From: Miscanthus floridulus
Lineage: Eukaryota; Streptophyta; Magnoliopsida; Poales; Poaceae
NCBI RefSeq assembly: GCF_019320115.1
Contig: NC_089591.1
Location: 56,668,078 to 56,732,077 of the forward strand
Direction: 5' to 3'
Length of the DNA: 64,000 bases
Position numbers and translations under genes: made by a program. Under the pieces are notes generated by a model. The model did no database searches. It had not been told where the DNA came from and saw only the letters and a program-made list of their open reading frames with translations. Positions 21,002 through 34,100 of the stretch are shown in pieces (within the stretch, counting starts at the first letter, position 1; each line of letters opens with the position of its first letter).

Positions 21002-24000
21002 TGTCGGGTTCATAAACCCAGGGTCCCTCATGGACTGGCTTCCCAAACAAAGGCTCGGCCCAGCAGGTAATGTTGTAAACAAACATGTAACTCATGGGCT
21101 GACCCAAATTACCTAAATGATAGGCTAGAAGGGCGATCCAATCATCGACCGAAAGGTCTGGCCGAGGAGGAATGATGCTCATTTTCTGACTCTGGCCCAC
21201 CTCTCCGACCGGAGCACTCGCTTCGGTCTCTAGCCTGCCTCCGAGCGGCCTCTCCGACCGGAAGGCCTGGCCAAAGCACTACTTCCGACTCCGACCCACG
21301 TCTCCGACTAGGGATGCACCAAACCCCTGCTTACTGCTCTTCTCCAACTGGCGTGTTCAAAGTTGACTGGGACTAACCGGTCAAGGATGCCCACTCGGTA
21401 AGGACCAGGAAACAGACGGAGAAAGTAAGGTAGGGCGCACAAGTCAAACCGCAATACTAGGGATCATACCCTGCGCACCTACCAGGCAGTACCCTATGAC
21501 CCTCCTGGCACAACAGAGCCCAAGCAGTATTGTAGGCGCCGATATTTTCCCCTACAGTATTGTGGGCGCTTACAACTTCCATATAGTAAGGCTCCCCCAC
21601 GTGCCTCTAGGCATCAACAGTGTTGTGGGTGCCGATATTAATCGTACCAGGCGAACATGGTAAAACCCCTTGCATGTCTCTAGGTATCAATAGTGTGGCA
21701 GGCGCCGACATCTGCCATACCCGAAGAAGATAATGTAACACCTTTGGTGTTTTGACCTAGCACTAAAATTTGACATGTCATCATATGCATTGCAAAGCAT
21801 TCATAAAGTAGAAAATTTTGAATGCATTCACTAATAAGCTTTATTTCATAATGTTGTTATTTCATGTGATGTGATTCAAAACCTTAAATAAAGATCATGA
21901 CCACAAGTGTCAAATTTCATGTGATCATGTGAGGTCATGTGTCATTTGACTCAAATAACCCTAATGGGCCATGTTACTGGTCAAAAATCAAAGTTAAAGT
22001 AAAAGGAAAACAAATCAAATTTGAATTCAAATTCAAATCACAAAAGTCCTTTTTGCCCCTTTTGTCTAAATCAAAATCCATTTGGAATTTGGGGTTGAGG
22101 CAAAAAGCAAAGTTGAAGATTATTTTATGTGGATCAACTTTGGTATTCAAAGTTTTTCAAGTTTACATATAAAATTTGGAGTAATTTTGAAATGATTCAA
22201 ATGCTCAAATGCACCCCAAATTCAAATTTCAAAATGGAGGCAGAATTTGAAAATGTTCCTAGAAGCAAAGTTGTAGAGTTTGAAAAATTGAGCAACTTTC
22301 ATTTTTGGAGATTTTCAACTTCTTTAGAAAAATTGGGAGTAATTTATAAAATGAACTCAGTGGCAAATCTGTAATTATTTAAAAAATTTAGATAACTACA
22401 GGGCGCCACCGCCTCACTGCCGGCGTCCTTTCTCCAGCCTTCCTAGGCGCGTCTACGATCGCCCTTGGCTTTGCGCTGGCATGGGGAGCACTCTACGTGT
22501 CGAGTCCGCGCGCTCCTGGCCGAGCTATAAGAACCAGACGACACCGTTCACTTTTCTTCCTCCTCTCTATTTTCCCGACGTCGCCGTCTCAACTCCGGCG
22601 AGCTTCTCTCATCTCCTCAGTGCAAGTAAGCCCCATAAAAGCTGTGTTGCAGTTCTGCCTGCTCCTTGCGCATCCGACCGAGCTGTTGCTACCACCTAAT
22701 TTCGCCGAGAGCTCGCGGTACACGTTCATCTTCCTCGCGGCCAGCGACCTCAACGGAAGCTCCGATTCACCATGGCCAGCCTCGTCCATTGCCGAAACAC
22801 TGTCGTCGACGAGGTCCGCTCCACCGTGATCCCGGTCACCGTCGAAACGCGTCACCGTAGCTTCTCCGGTCTCGCCTGTTGCTTCAACGCGATCGGGGTG
22901 AGCCACTGATGCTTCCTATACTCTCTGTTTCACCGTTACTAGCCTTGTTTCACCGGCGTAACAGTTGCCGTGCCACCGTGTCTGCCATGGCCGGTGTTAG
23001 CCTTGTTCCATGTCGTAATCGACCTCCAAAGTGCCACTAATCGATGCGCCTAGCTCTTGTGATCATGTTAGTGCTTTGGCCATCGCTGTTGGGCTCACCG
23101 TCGGCGAGTTCGCGCCGGTCAGCGCCGTCGTAGCCACGGTCAATGCCCGAGGTTGGGGATGACAAGTGGGGGCCGGCTGTCAGTGAGAGCAAGAGAGAGA
23201 ATAGTGAGTTTTGTTATTTTCTGATTTTGAATAGTGCTAAATCTTTGGAAATTTGTAGGAAAATAATCATAGCTCCAAAAATTCTGAAATTTTGTGTGTA
23301 GCCTCTGTACATGCTCTAGTATGGTTTAAAAATTTGAAACTTGAAATTTGAATAAATTTTTAATGTTCAAATATTCAGTCCATTAATTAATAAATGCAAT
23401 TTCTATGATTTTTGTCGGCCACTGTACAATTCCAAAAATTATGAAATTTGTTTTGGTACACTAATTTGTCATGAGGGAGCTTACATAAAATTTTGAGGTC
23501 ATTTGGAACAAGTTCATTTTTGGGCTTATTTCCAAATTAATTCAAAAATAAATAAAAGCAAACCCTAAGTGTTTGATTAGTGTTGAAACTTGTTTTGGTC
23601 ATGTTTTGTGACTAGTAGGGTTTCAAGTTTCATTTGGTCAAGTCACATGTGTGGTTCTTGATGGTAGGATTGGAAGTTGGTTTTGTTGGCTTGCAACTGT
23701 ACCGTGAAGGAAAATCGTATTCGGGGTGTTTTTACATTTCATGTACCGTGAAAGCATCATGTTTACATTATCATCATGTTAAAGCATATGTTATCATTTC
23801 AGTGTAGAATCCGAGAGTGAAACAATTCTAGTTGAGCAAGTTCTGGAAGAATCCCCGGTTGTCACGGGATTCGATAAGTGTGGTACGGATCCGGAACCTG
23901 AGATCGTCAACGAAGGCAAGCCCCGGTTTATACATTAAACCATTACCTTGTTTACTTTGAAAAGTTTATTCGCTATGTTACTTATTGCATTAAGTTGATT

Positions 24001-25834
24001 AATTCAGATGTTACCTACTTGATGCATTGCCTACCTTGTTAATTGTCTACCATCCTTGAAGATGCTTTCATTTACAAAGGCGTAGAATGCTTAGTATGCT
24101 TATGGTAGGTTTTCAAAGTAAAAGTTTCGATACAATCAAAGATGGCATACTGGCCAAAGAAAGAAAGAATGTAGAATGAACTAGAGACTAGTCGGGTGAC
24201 TTATCTTGAATGTTGGGTAATGTTGCCGACTATGTCGCTTAAAGGCCACTCATTGTGGATCTTCTGAACGAGACACTTTGTAGTACTGGTCACATAGTCT
24301 AGTAAGCCTACTTCGGCTAATCCGATACTAAGACGAATGCCCATGCACTAGGAGTGGAGAGATGGCGGGAGTAGCATGTACCCTCGTGGCTAGAATGTGG
24401 CCGGATTTGAGATGTGCTGTGCTCTCGGGTGGCGTGGAGACGGCTTAGTGTAGGAGAATCCGGTAGCGAGGTTGATATATGCAAGATTAAGTTCTACATA
24501 TGTCATGTGATAAGGAATCCCCAGCTGGGACTTGAATCAATTCGAATTGCCGGTGCTCCACGAATATGGAGACTCGATTCATTACAGAAGCAATGTTGGA
24601 CTGGTGAATTACTAAAATATGAGAAAAGAATGGAATGAGAAGGAATGGAATTTTGGAAATGTACATTTAGTTGAGATAATGAACTAAAAGGACTTAGGGG
24701 TAAAACTTGAAAATAGAATGAAGAATAGTAAGCTTTTGGCAAAGAACTTTTGAATCTTGCTACATCCTTACCTTGCCCCAAGCCCTGCATCTTTAAAAGT
24801 CTTACACCCCTTTACGTCGGGTTAGTCTTGTTGAGTACTTTTGTACTTAGGGTTTGTTAACTCTTGTTGCAGGTGAGTCGCATGCGCAGGCTTGTTTTGG
24901 TCCCTGCTGCATGTCTATGTTTGAAGTCAATGACTGATGAGGAGTGATGAATGGCCTTTGGACAAGGCACTAGTTTGTATGATAAATAAAGTTAATGTAA
25001 TATTATCCCGCTACTATGGTTGTATGACACTTATGGTATTGTAAGTTTGAAAACAACTGGTTTGTAACCTATGTTATCTTAAGACTTTTGCTATCTTTTA
25101 CTCTGATGTATATATTTGAATAAACTGTTGTAATCTGCAATGTCTATGATTGGGATCCTGTTTGAAAAGAGAATCATGGATGATTTGGATCTCCCGAGGA
25201 CACTCGACAAACCTGTTGAGTTGTTGGGAACTCGTGAACGCTATCTAAGGTCTGTTAAGACAATGATAGGTGCACGTGGGCCTGATTTCTTAGGAGGTTC
25301 TACCACAGATAACACAACCTCCCACGTGCATCTGACATTCAACAGTATTGTGGGCGCCTACCATCGTCCTGTACCCACCGGTGTGGGTAGCAAGACTTAG
25401 CAGTGAACATACTCCCTCTCTCTCACTTGTAAGGCCATCCCCTCCATCTATAAAAGGGGATGCGCTCTCTTCCAATAGATAGGTTGATTCAGATCGATCA
25501 AGTTCACTACTATACAATAGCAGAACCACTAGATTCAAACCACGAGCACACGCTTGAACACTTAGCTCATAGCGGGGCTCCTGTCACTCTCGGCCCTTCT
25601 GACTAGAGTCCGATCGGACCTCTTGTACCCCCCATCTTCCTCCTCGTTTGTAACCCCACTATAAACTTTGAGCACCTAGGCTTAGGAATAAAGTCACCGA
25701 CCAACTCAAATTGGACGTAGGGCACGTTGCCTGAACCAGTATAAACCCTGTGTCATTGAGTGCTAGGCCACCTCCAATCACAACGTACGGCAAAACTACA
25801 AATATTAACATGTTGGTCACTTTCTGCACCGACA
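21002..25834 (+). repeat. 5' LTR of the Tat-like element, interrupted by a solo LTR
   Basis: Two pieces, 21002-21733 and 25313-25834, match the uninterrupted 3' LTR 47218-48477. The right piece holds TATAAAAG at 25449-25456 and ends TGCACCGACA at 25834. Confidence 0.9.
21734..25307 (+). mobile_element. solo LTR of a large-LTR Ty3/gypsy family, TSD GATAA
   Basis: Begins TGTAACACCTTTGGTG and ends TTCTACCACA, with GATAA at 21729-21733 and again at 25308-25312. No primer-binding site, coding region or second LTR lies inside, so it is a single LTR left after recombination between LTRs. The TGTAACACC start and the 'gaaggcaagccccgg' block near 23920 are typical of Tekay/Del-type (RIRE3-like) LTRs. 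Frames at 22480-22900 are part of the LTR, not a gene. Confidence 0.85.
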
Positions 25835-25859
25835 GTTGGCACCGTCCATGGGGAAGACG

Positions 25860-28330
25860 TTGTACGTTCAACACTGTTTGGTCATCGGATGGCCTATTTT
25901 TCCGCCACCCTCGCCATGGCGGGCTCAAGCGATACTACTCGCTTTAGCTCGCTAGAGTTTCCCGCATTCCCACCTATTGGGATGTGAGTTTCACTCATCT
26001 CTGAGCCATCCTAGGCCTTCCTCTTTGGAAGACTGGACTTCGTCGTCGACCGGCTCGGCATATTACGCCTCCACGAGGAGGCACTCATTCCAGTGCCCAT
26101 CGGAGGGGCGCCATCCATCGGCTCCAGGACGCACGACGACTTCAACGATGAGGCATCTGTGCTTCATTCTGAGCAAACCCTCTGCTCAGACCTCGCTGTG
26201 AGTAATATGCATACTGTTATTTACTCTCTATTTACTATCTCCTGCCTGATTATCTGGAGAGACCATATTGACCGCACCACGAACACCATACGATTGGTTC
26301 CCCTACGGCCTCGTGTCCCCCGTGGATGCATGCTCTTGGGGGCTCCTAAGGACACTGGCGTCATCCCCTCTCACATATGAATTCAGTGGAAATGGCAAGC
26401 TATTCCTACCACTTTCCACGAACTCTCGGATGACGAGGGTGAGGGCGATAGCTCTAGCACCGGCAATGTGGCACCTAGCCACCATCCATCTCAGGAGTGC
26501 GCTATGGCAGGATGCTCTAGGACAGCCCCTAGTGGTTGCGAAGTCTGCTCGAACTCACACCCTCTGGACCCATGTGTGGGGGCCCTCGTGTTTGCACAAG
26601 AGCACACCAAGGAACTATGACAACGGTGGTAGAACCAGTCGCCTGCTTGCGCCAGCGCGCTCAGGTGCAGCATGTTGTGCCCCATGCGCATGATTTGGTG
26701 GGCGACACCTGGGGTCGTGCTCGATAGGTCCAACATGACATCATGAATGAGGGGAATAATCCCCCATAGTTCGCTCGGGCTAGCCATAACATCGCTGCTG
26801 TGACAATGCTTCTACGCGGCGTTCCTGAGCCCGTCGACCCTCAGGAGCGGGCGGTCTACTAGAACCTCTGGGTGCTGGTAGAAGCCACCACCATTCAACA
26901 GGCAGAAAGCTCTACATCATGACTCTAACATGTGCCCTCTCTCCCCATTGGGGGAGTGGGGACATGCCAGACGGATCGCTCCATCTGCTCGCCTCTGCAG
27001 CCACCAAGTACGGCTTGGGAGGCAGCGACCACTCCGTGATCCAACCTAGCGCCTGCTCTTCACCGACCACCAGTGCGTGGATGGCCTGGTCCGTACCAAG
27101 ACGCTCGTAGCATCATCAGCAACCAGCATTAGGCCTGGCATGATGATGACGTCCACCGGACGATGATGAGGGCAGGCGATGCGGGTCTTGGCCAAACCAT
27201 CGAGGGGAGCGGTGAAATGCACCCTAGGCATGGTCGCTGGCCAGATGACCGAAGTCCTAGCCCTGAGGGCCCGAGACCATGGGCCTTTGACCAGCGTATC
27301 TAGAGAGCGCCGTTCCCACAATGCTTCCGACCGTCCACCAACATCACCAAATACACCAGGGAGACAAACCCTAGTATTTGGCTCAAAGATTTCTGACTCG
27401 CCTACCGAGCTGGAGGGGTGGATGATGACTATTTCATCATTCAGTATCTCCCCATCTGCGTGGGGGAACTTGTTTGGGCATGGCTTGAATTCCTCCCACA
27501 TGACAACATCCACGACTAGGTAGACCTCAAGAGGGTCTTCGTCAAAAATTTCCAAGGGACGTATGTCTGCCCTAGAAACTCTTGGGACCTCAAGAGCTGC
27601 CTATAGGAGCCCAGCGAGTCCCTATGGGATTACATCTGTAGGTTCTCCCAACGATGCAACTCCTTCCCTAATGTCATTGACGTGGATGTCATTAGCGCAT
27701 TCCTCTCCAGGACGACCTGTGAGTCCTTGATCCACAAGCTTGGCTGCCTAAAGCCCCGTACCACCCGTGACCTGCTCGACGTTGCCACTATCCATGCCTC
27801 CAGTGAGGAGGCAGTCAGAGCAGTCTTCAATGGAGGCCAGGACAAAGGCAAGGCCAAGCGCATGGACAAAGATGAGGGCCCCTCCACACAGAGGGGCAAG
27901 AAAAACAAAAAGGATTAGCGCCGATCGGACAACACCGCATTGGTTGCTGCGGCTGATCGCACGGGCAAGCAGCCGTAGCAGGGACTTCCTGACCACTTCA
28001 ACAAGCTCATGGATAGCCTATGCACCAACCACACCTACCCCATCAAACACCTCTACAAGGACTACAAGCTAATCAAATGTTTCCTACAACAGGCCGACAT
28101 ACCAAAAGAAGGAGACAGCAAAGAGGCGGCAGCTAAGAAAGGAGGTGCGGCGGGCAAGGACGGAGATGGCTTCCCCGACCTTGAGGAATGCATCATGATA
28201 TTTGGTGGATCCAACGCCATCTGGTCCAAGCTCCAGCACAAGGTGCGCTATAGGGAGGCATGCGCTGTCGAGATAGCCATCCCCTCCTTCCTCAGCTGGT
28301 CGGAATCTCTGATCACCTGCGATTAGAGGG
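25860..28330 (+). pseudogene. gag of the Tat-like element, broken
   Basis: The capsid-like Retrotrans_gag domain is recognisable between about 27360 and 27700 over several frames: WLKDFRLAYRAG, IQYLPICVGELVWAWLE, VDLKRVFVKNFQGTYVCP, LWDYICRFSQRCN, then VISAFLSRTTCESLIHKLG and TTRDLLDVATIHASSEEAV up to 27830. A Lys-rich stretch (27840-27915) and a nucleocapsid-proximal block (HTYPIKHLYKDYKLIKCFL, 28020-28085) follow. Stops at several Trp, Gln and Arg positions and small indels break it; the N-terminal third is hardly readable. Confidence 0.75.
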
Positions 28331-28800
28331 ACCATCCCTCCCATGTCATGAGACCTAGAATGTTACTCGCTCATCGTCGACCCCATCGTCCGCAAGAAGC
28401 ACCTCACCAAGGTGCTAATGGACGGAGGCAACGGCCTCAACATCCTCTACATCGACACCCTCGATGCCATGGACATCCCTGGTCGGAACTCCACCTAGCG
28501 GGCTCTCCCTTCCACGGGGTGATCCTAGGAGCATAGGCATACCCAGCTCGGGTAGATCGACCTACCCATCACATTTGGCAACCGAGCCAACTTTCGCTTA
28601 GGAGGTCCTCACCTTTGAAGTGGTGGACTTTCCAGGGTCCTACCATACCATCTTGGGGCGGCCATGCTATGCCAAATTCATGGCAATCCCCAACTACACC
28701 TACCTTAAGCTAAAGATGCCAGGACCGAACGGTGTCATCACCGTGAGCAGCGCCTTTTCACATGCCTTCATGTTCGACCGCTGAGCATTTTGAGCTCGCC
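28331..28800 (+). pseudogene. aspartic protease region of the Tat-like element
   Basis: The retropepsin-like block reads KVLMDGGNGLNILYIDTLDA at 28408-28468, the DGG at 28421 being the active-site position, followed by VVDFPGSYHTILGRPCYAKF (about 28620-28680), the usual second half. Several stops intervene. Confidence 0.75.
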
Positions 28801-29159
28801 ATCGCTGTCATCAACTTGTCCAAGCTTCTGTGGCTTGGGGAGTCATCGACCCTAGCAGTCCCAGACTACAACAAACCAAACTCCTTGACGGCCTTCTGCC
28901 TGCTCAAGGAAACCAAGGTCGTGGGAATCGACCCCACCTGACCCAATCAAAATGGTGTGGATCAAGATCTAGCTCCTGGCCAAATAGGAATGCGAGCTCG
29001 TTGATTTCCTACACACCAATCATGATGTCTTCGCACGGAAGCCATTCGACATGCTAGGCATACCATGGGACTTCACTGAGCATGCGCTGCGCCTTATCCC
29101 AGGCTCAAAGCCCACTAAGCAATGCCTGCACCATTTCGATGATGAAAGGCGTAGGCCAT

Positions 29160-30900
29160 AGGCGAAGAAATCGCCAAACTCCTAGCAGCTAGATTTATCA
29201 GAGAGGTATTCCACTCCAACTGGCTTGCCAATCCTATTCTTGTTAAAAAGAAGACCAGGAAATGGAGAATGTGTGTTGATTATACTGGCCTCAACAAAGC
29301 GTGTCCAAAGGATCACTTTCCTTTGCCGCGCATAGACCAGATAGTTGACTCCACCTCAGTGTTACGAGATCCTCTCCTTTCTGGATGCCTACTCGGGCTA
29401 TCACCAAATCACGATGAAAGAGTCTAATCAGCTCACAACCTCGTTCATCACCCCGTATGGTTCATACTGCTACATAACTATGCCTTTTGGCCTAAAAAAT
29501 GCTAGCGCCACCTACTAAAGGTGCATGCAGCAATACTTCATCGACCAAATCGACCCGCTCGATCAGCCAGACCAAGCCAAATGGCCAAGACCAATGATCG
29601 TCAGTCTATGTTGATGACATAGTGGTCAAAATGGCTCAAACTTGCGACATCATCGCAAACTTGGCCGCAATGTTCGTGAACCTCCAAAGGTTGAACATCA
29701 GATTGAATCCCGAGAAATGTGTTTTTATGGTTCCAAAGGGGAAGCTGCTGGGATACATTGTGTCCAAACACGGCATTGAGGCCAACCCTAAAAAATCATG
29801 ACCATTTATAACATGGGCCCCATACGCAACATCTAGGGCGTGCAAAGGCTCACCTAGCTGTCTAGGCCGCTCTGAGCCGGTTCATCTCTTGGCTCGGTGA
29901 ATGAGGGATGCCACTCTACAAGCTCCTCAAAAAGACGAATGCCTTTGTTTGGATTGAGGAAGATCAATAGGCTCTGGAGAGCCTCAAAGTGTCCCTAACA
30001 TCGGCCCCAATCCTTGTCAGCTCCTGAACGATTAGAACCCCTCCTCCTCTACATCATAGCCAGCAACCAGGTGGTAAGCAGTCGCCCTAGTCGTCGAAAG
30101 CGAGGAACTAGGACACCACCTTAAGGTCCAACAGCCCATATACTTCATTAGGGAGGTACTCACCGACCCTAAGGTCTAATACCCCTAGGTGTAGAAGCTC
30201 CTATACGCCGTGCTGATGGCAACCCGGAAGCTCCTGCACTACTTCATCCGACCACGAAGTCACGGTCATCACTTCATACCCACTCAGAGACATCGTCCAC
30301 AACTAGCAACGCCGCATGATAGATCTCCAAGTGGGCACTCGAACTCATGGGCCACGACATCAGGTATATCCCTTGTACCGCCATTAAGTCTCAAGCTCTC
30401 ATGGATTTTGTTGCCGAATGGATGGAGGTCTAGCTGTCGACCCCAGACATCACCCACGAGTACTGGACAATGTACTTTGATAGGTCCATCATGGTGCCCA
30501 GGATCAGGGGCTAGAGTGGTTCTGATCTCCCAAGATGGGAGTAGGCTCTGCTACGCCATCCTGCCTCCACTTTTTAGCCTCAAACAACACCGCAGAGTAT
30601 GAGACCCTCATCAACGGACTATGCATTGCCATCGAACTTGGTGCTACATGACTCTACGTTCATGGTGACTCAGAGCTAGTCATCGATTAGGTCATGAAGG
30701 AGTCCTCCTACAAAAGCCCCCTCATGGCAGCGTACTGCCAAAAGGTGCGTAAGCTCAAGGACAAATTCTAGGGAATCAAGCTGCATCACATCCCCCGAAA
30801 GGACAATGATGTCGTTGATTTTCTCACAAAATTGGCCACCAGGTAGGATCCATCCTCGAGCGAGGTCTTCATCAATGATCTCCATGAGCTGTCTGCCCGC
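29160..30900 (+). pseudogene. reverse transcriptase and RNase H of the Tat-like element
   Basis: RT motifs in order: ARFIREVFHSNWLANPILVKKK (about 29190), WRMCVDYTGLNKACPKDHFPLP (about 29263), FLDAYSGYHQI in a shifted frame (29380), and YVDD at 29607-29618. RNase H shows EDQ-ALESLK near 29960, a HGDSELVID block near 30661 and HHIPRKDNDVVDFL near 30784. Frameshifts near 29360 and 29510 and multiple TAG codons make it inactive. Confidence 0.85.
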
Positions 30901-31129
30901 GTCCTAGAAGGACCGATCCAGACATACCCTGATGCCAAGCCTGGCGCCCGAGGGCTCTGACCCCAATGCCAAGCCGGTGCTCGGGGGCTCTAACCCTAGT
31001 GTCTTTATGATGATGTCACTCACTAACGTTGCTGTATTGGCACTCGATCAAACTGACTGGCGAGCGCCGCTACTCGCCTACCTCCTCGAGGAGGTTCTTC
31101 CACCCAAAAGGACTGAAGCCCTAACGGAT

Positions 31130-34100
31130 CGCTCGACGCTGCCAAGACCTTTGTCATGCTCGGTGATGAACTCTATAAATGGAGTCCATCGGGGGTGCTC
31201 ATGAAGTGCATCCCAGCCAACCAGGGGAAGCAGCTCCTCCTCAAGGTTCATGTCGGGATCTACGGACGTCACATGGCCCCGAGGTCACTGGTCAGAAAAG
31301 CCTTTCGCCAAGGTTTTTACTGGTGCACCACACTATGAGATGCAGAGGAGGTCGTCCGTAGGTGTGAGGGATGCCAATTCTACGCTCGATAAACTCATTT
31401 GCTGCCATAGGAACTTCAAACCATCCCCATCACCTAGCCATTCATGGTCTGGGGCCTCGATATGGTAGGACCCCTCAAAAAGGGCCCGGGCGGCTTCACT
31501 CACCTACTCTTAGTAGTCAACAAGTTCACCAAGTGGATAGAGGCCAAGCCCAACACCAACATCCGCTCGGAAGAGGCGGTCAAATTCTTCCTCAACATCA
31601 TCTACTAGTTCGGTGTTCCTAACTGTATCATCACTAACCACGGGACTATAGCACCCAGTTTTAAAGACAAAACCAGATACACGCTATATGTGAGCCCAGG
31701 AAGTCAAATCTCACATATAGCCACAAATAAGGGTAATATCAAGAAACAATACTTATTACATAACGTATTAGTAAAAGGAAAATAACCTCAAAGTAAAGAT
31801 AGTGGAAAGTTGACTTCGATCTTCTAGCGAAGACTTCGAAATCCATAGGGACGACTAACTGGTTGACCACAAGTCTAACTCCTCCAGACTAGCAATCTGG
31901 TACCCATCCAAGATTTTTATCCAAGTATAGAAAAATAAAGCAAGCATAAGTACATGTCATACTTAACAATTATATCATGGGGTTCATGAGGCTCAAAAGG
32001 GCTGACACTTGTTTACTGCGATTGGCTTTAATGGATCATCTTTTTAAGCAATTGAGTAGCAAATAAATTATCATTCCCACAAACACATGATCGGGTAAAC
32101 ATGAATAATGTATAGCATAAACAGTTAATTATTAGTGTCATTGTTATCCATTAGTGATCATGTCTATTCCATAAGGGTCCAAGGCCGCTCGTGACCGTGA
32201 GCATGACTGTTATAACAATTTTATACTCTGCAGAGTTTGTACACTTTCACTATGAGTCATGATTTACCCTTTCGCTCGAGGTGATCAGCCTCTTGACCCA
32301 CTACTAAGAAAGGTCGATGGGGTTCACTATGAAGCCTTTCAAAGGTTCGTCTAACAAGTTAGGGCCGCTAGGCGTATGTGGTCCATCTCTAGGAGTGGCA
32401 CGCATGGGCATCGCAGCACGGTACACACAACCTAGCAGAAAAGGAAATATACCCTCGTACACCATAAAGGTAACCACTAACAAGCTAGAAAAGGTCCTCA
32501 TATTGAGCTAAAGCCAGAGCCATATAGCCCTCATAGCTATACTGTAAGTCCTAGATAATCGCTTACAGATAAGTCCTTAGGGAGAGCAATCTGAAGCATT
32601 TAGAAAGTAGCTAAACACTCCAGCCCCTGTTTTCATGTTGCTAAAAAGTCATGTTTTAATGTTTATTGCATATACCATTAGTCAAGTTACAAGATCATGG
32701 TTTTGATTAAGCACTAGCAAAAACTACCCAATGCAATGTCCCAAAGGTTTCAAGGTACAGGATATCAAATATCTAGGATATCCTTAATGGCAACAAGGGA
32801 GACACATGCAATATGAATTAAGTGATTAATTGTGAATAGGTAACAAGGATGTCCCATGCTATACTTGCCTTACACACTGATCCTTCGGTAAGCTTTAATC
32901 CTTAATGTCCTTCTTCTTCTTCTAGATCACCACATGTATCTCATCGACTGGACACTCGTAGAACACCACACAAACATCCATACACATACATGCATAGAAT
33001 ACAGTTGCATCTATATCAGAACAGTACACCAATCATAGAAAAATAAGTAAAAGAGATTGATATACGATTCTACGTATCACTACGAACACACAGTCGCGAG
33101 AGGCATACTAATCAGAGCTACGGTTGAAAAGTTACAACTTTAGAGAGATTTGCTTAATACGTGGAAAAGAAAACTATAGGCTTCTTTTATGTTAACCGTA
33201 TGAATTCATATATAAAAGATATTTTACAAATAATATAGATTAAATTAAGTCAATTTTAGATTTAAATTATAAAACTAAAGAAGAACAAATCATATTTTGT
33301 TTATAAAATCTAGTTGCATAATCATTAATCAAGATATGATTTAAACCATATTATTTTAGAAATAACAATATAGTAAACACTATTATTAACATGTAGATCT
33401 CGTCACTACGAATCTAATGCAACTTGAACGGACTATTTCGGAGTTAGAATGAATAAGTTATGATTTAAACAAGTTTTGCTTTAGTTAAATAATAGATTAA
33501 ATCTACCCATGAATTCCAAGTGTTGAAAACATGCCTAACAGTTGTATAAACACGTAGAAAACATAAATACGATCCTAACGCAATTTGAACGGGTCAAATC
33601 AGACTTAAAACACAAAAGTTACGCATGAAATAAGATTCAGTGGCATTTCTATAAATAACTCGAACTCATTTTGAATTAAAACAATTAAAATCTGAATTTA
33701 AACGGTTATTGGACTAGGCGCACTAATTCTGGAAACTATAGGGTCCTAAACGAATAAAAACTGGGCCTAAAAGAAATCATTTTGAACTGAATTGGACTGT
33801 GGGTTAATTCACCGAAAACAGGGGGGCTATTCTGCAAAACCGCGTGGCTTGACTGCGGGTTTGACCGCTCACTGGCTAGACAGACACGTGGTGGCCGGGG
33901 ATTGGTGCGGTGCACCACATGGGTGTGGGCGCTACTGACTTGGCGGGGTGGACCGAGTCCATGGGTCCTGGTGGACCGGTTACACAGCGAATAGGTATAC
34001 TCTAATCGTGACCATCCGTGCTAGATCTAACGGCGCAGGGTGCTTGGGAGGATCTCCACCGGCTACGTAGTCCCATTAGCGAGCCCTCCATGGCCGACGG

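Noticed and set aside
22480..22910. Overlapping open frames that look like a small GC-rich gene
   Set aside because: They are inside the solo LTR 21734-25307, bounded by exact target duplications.
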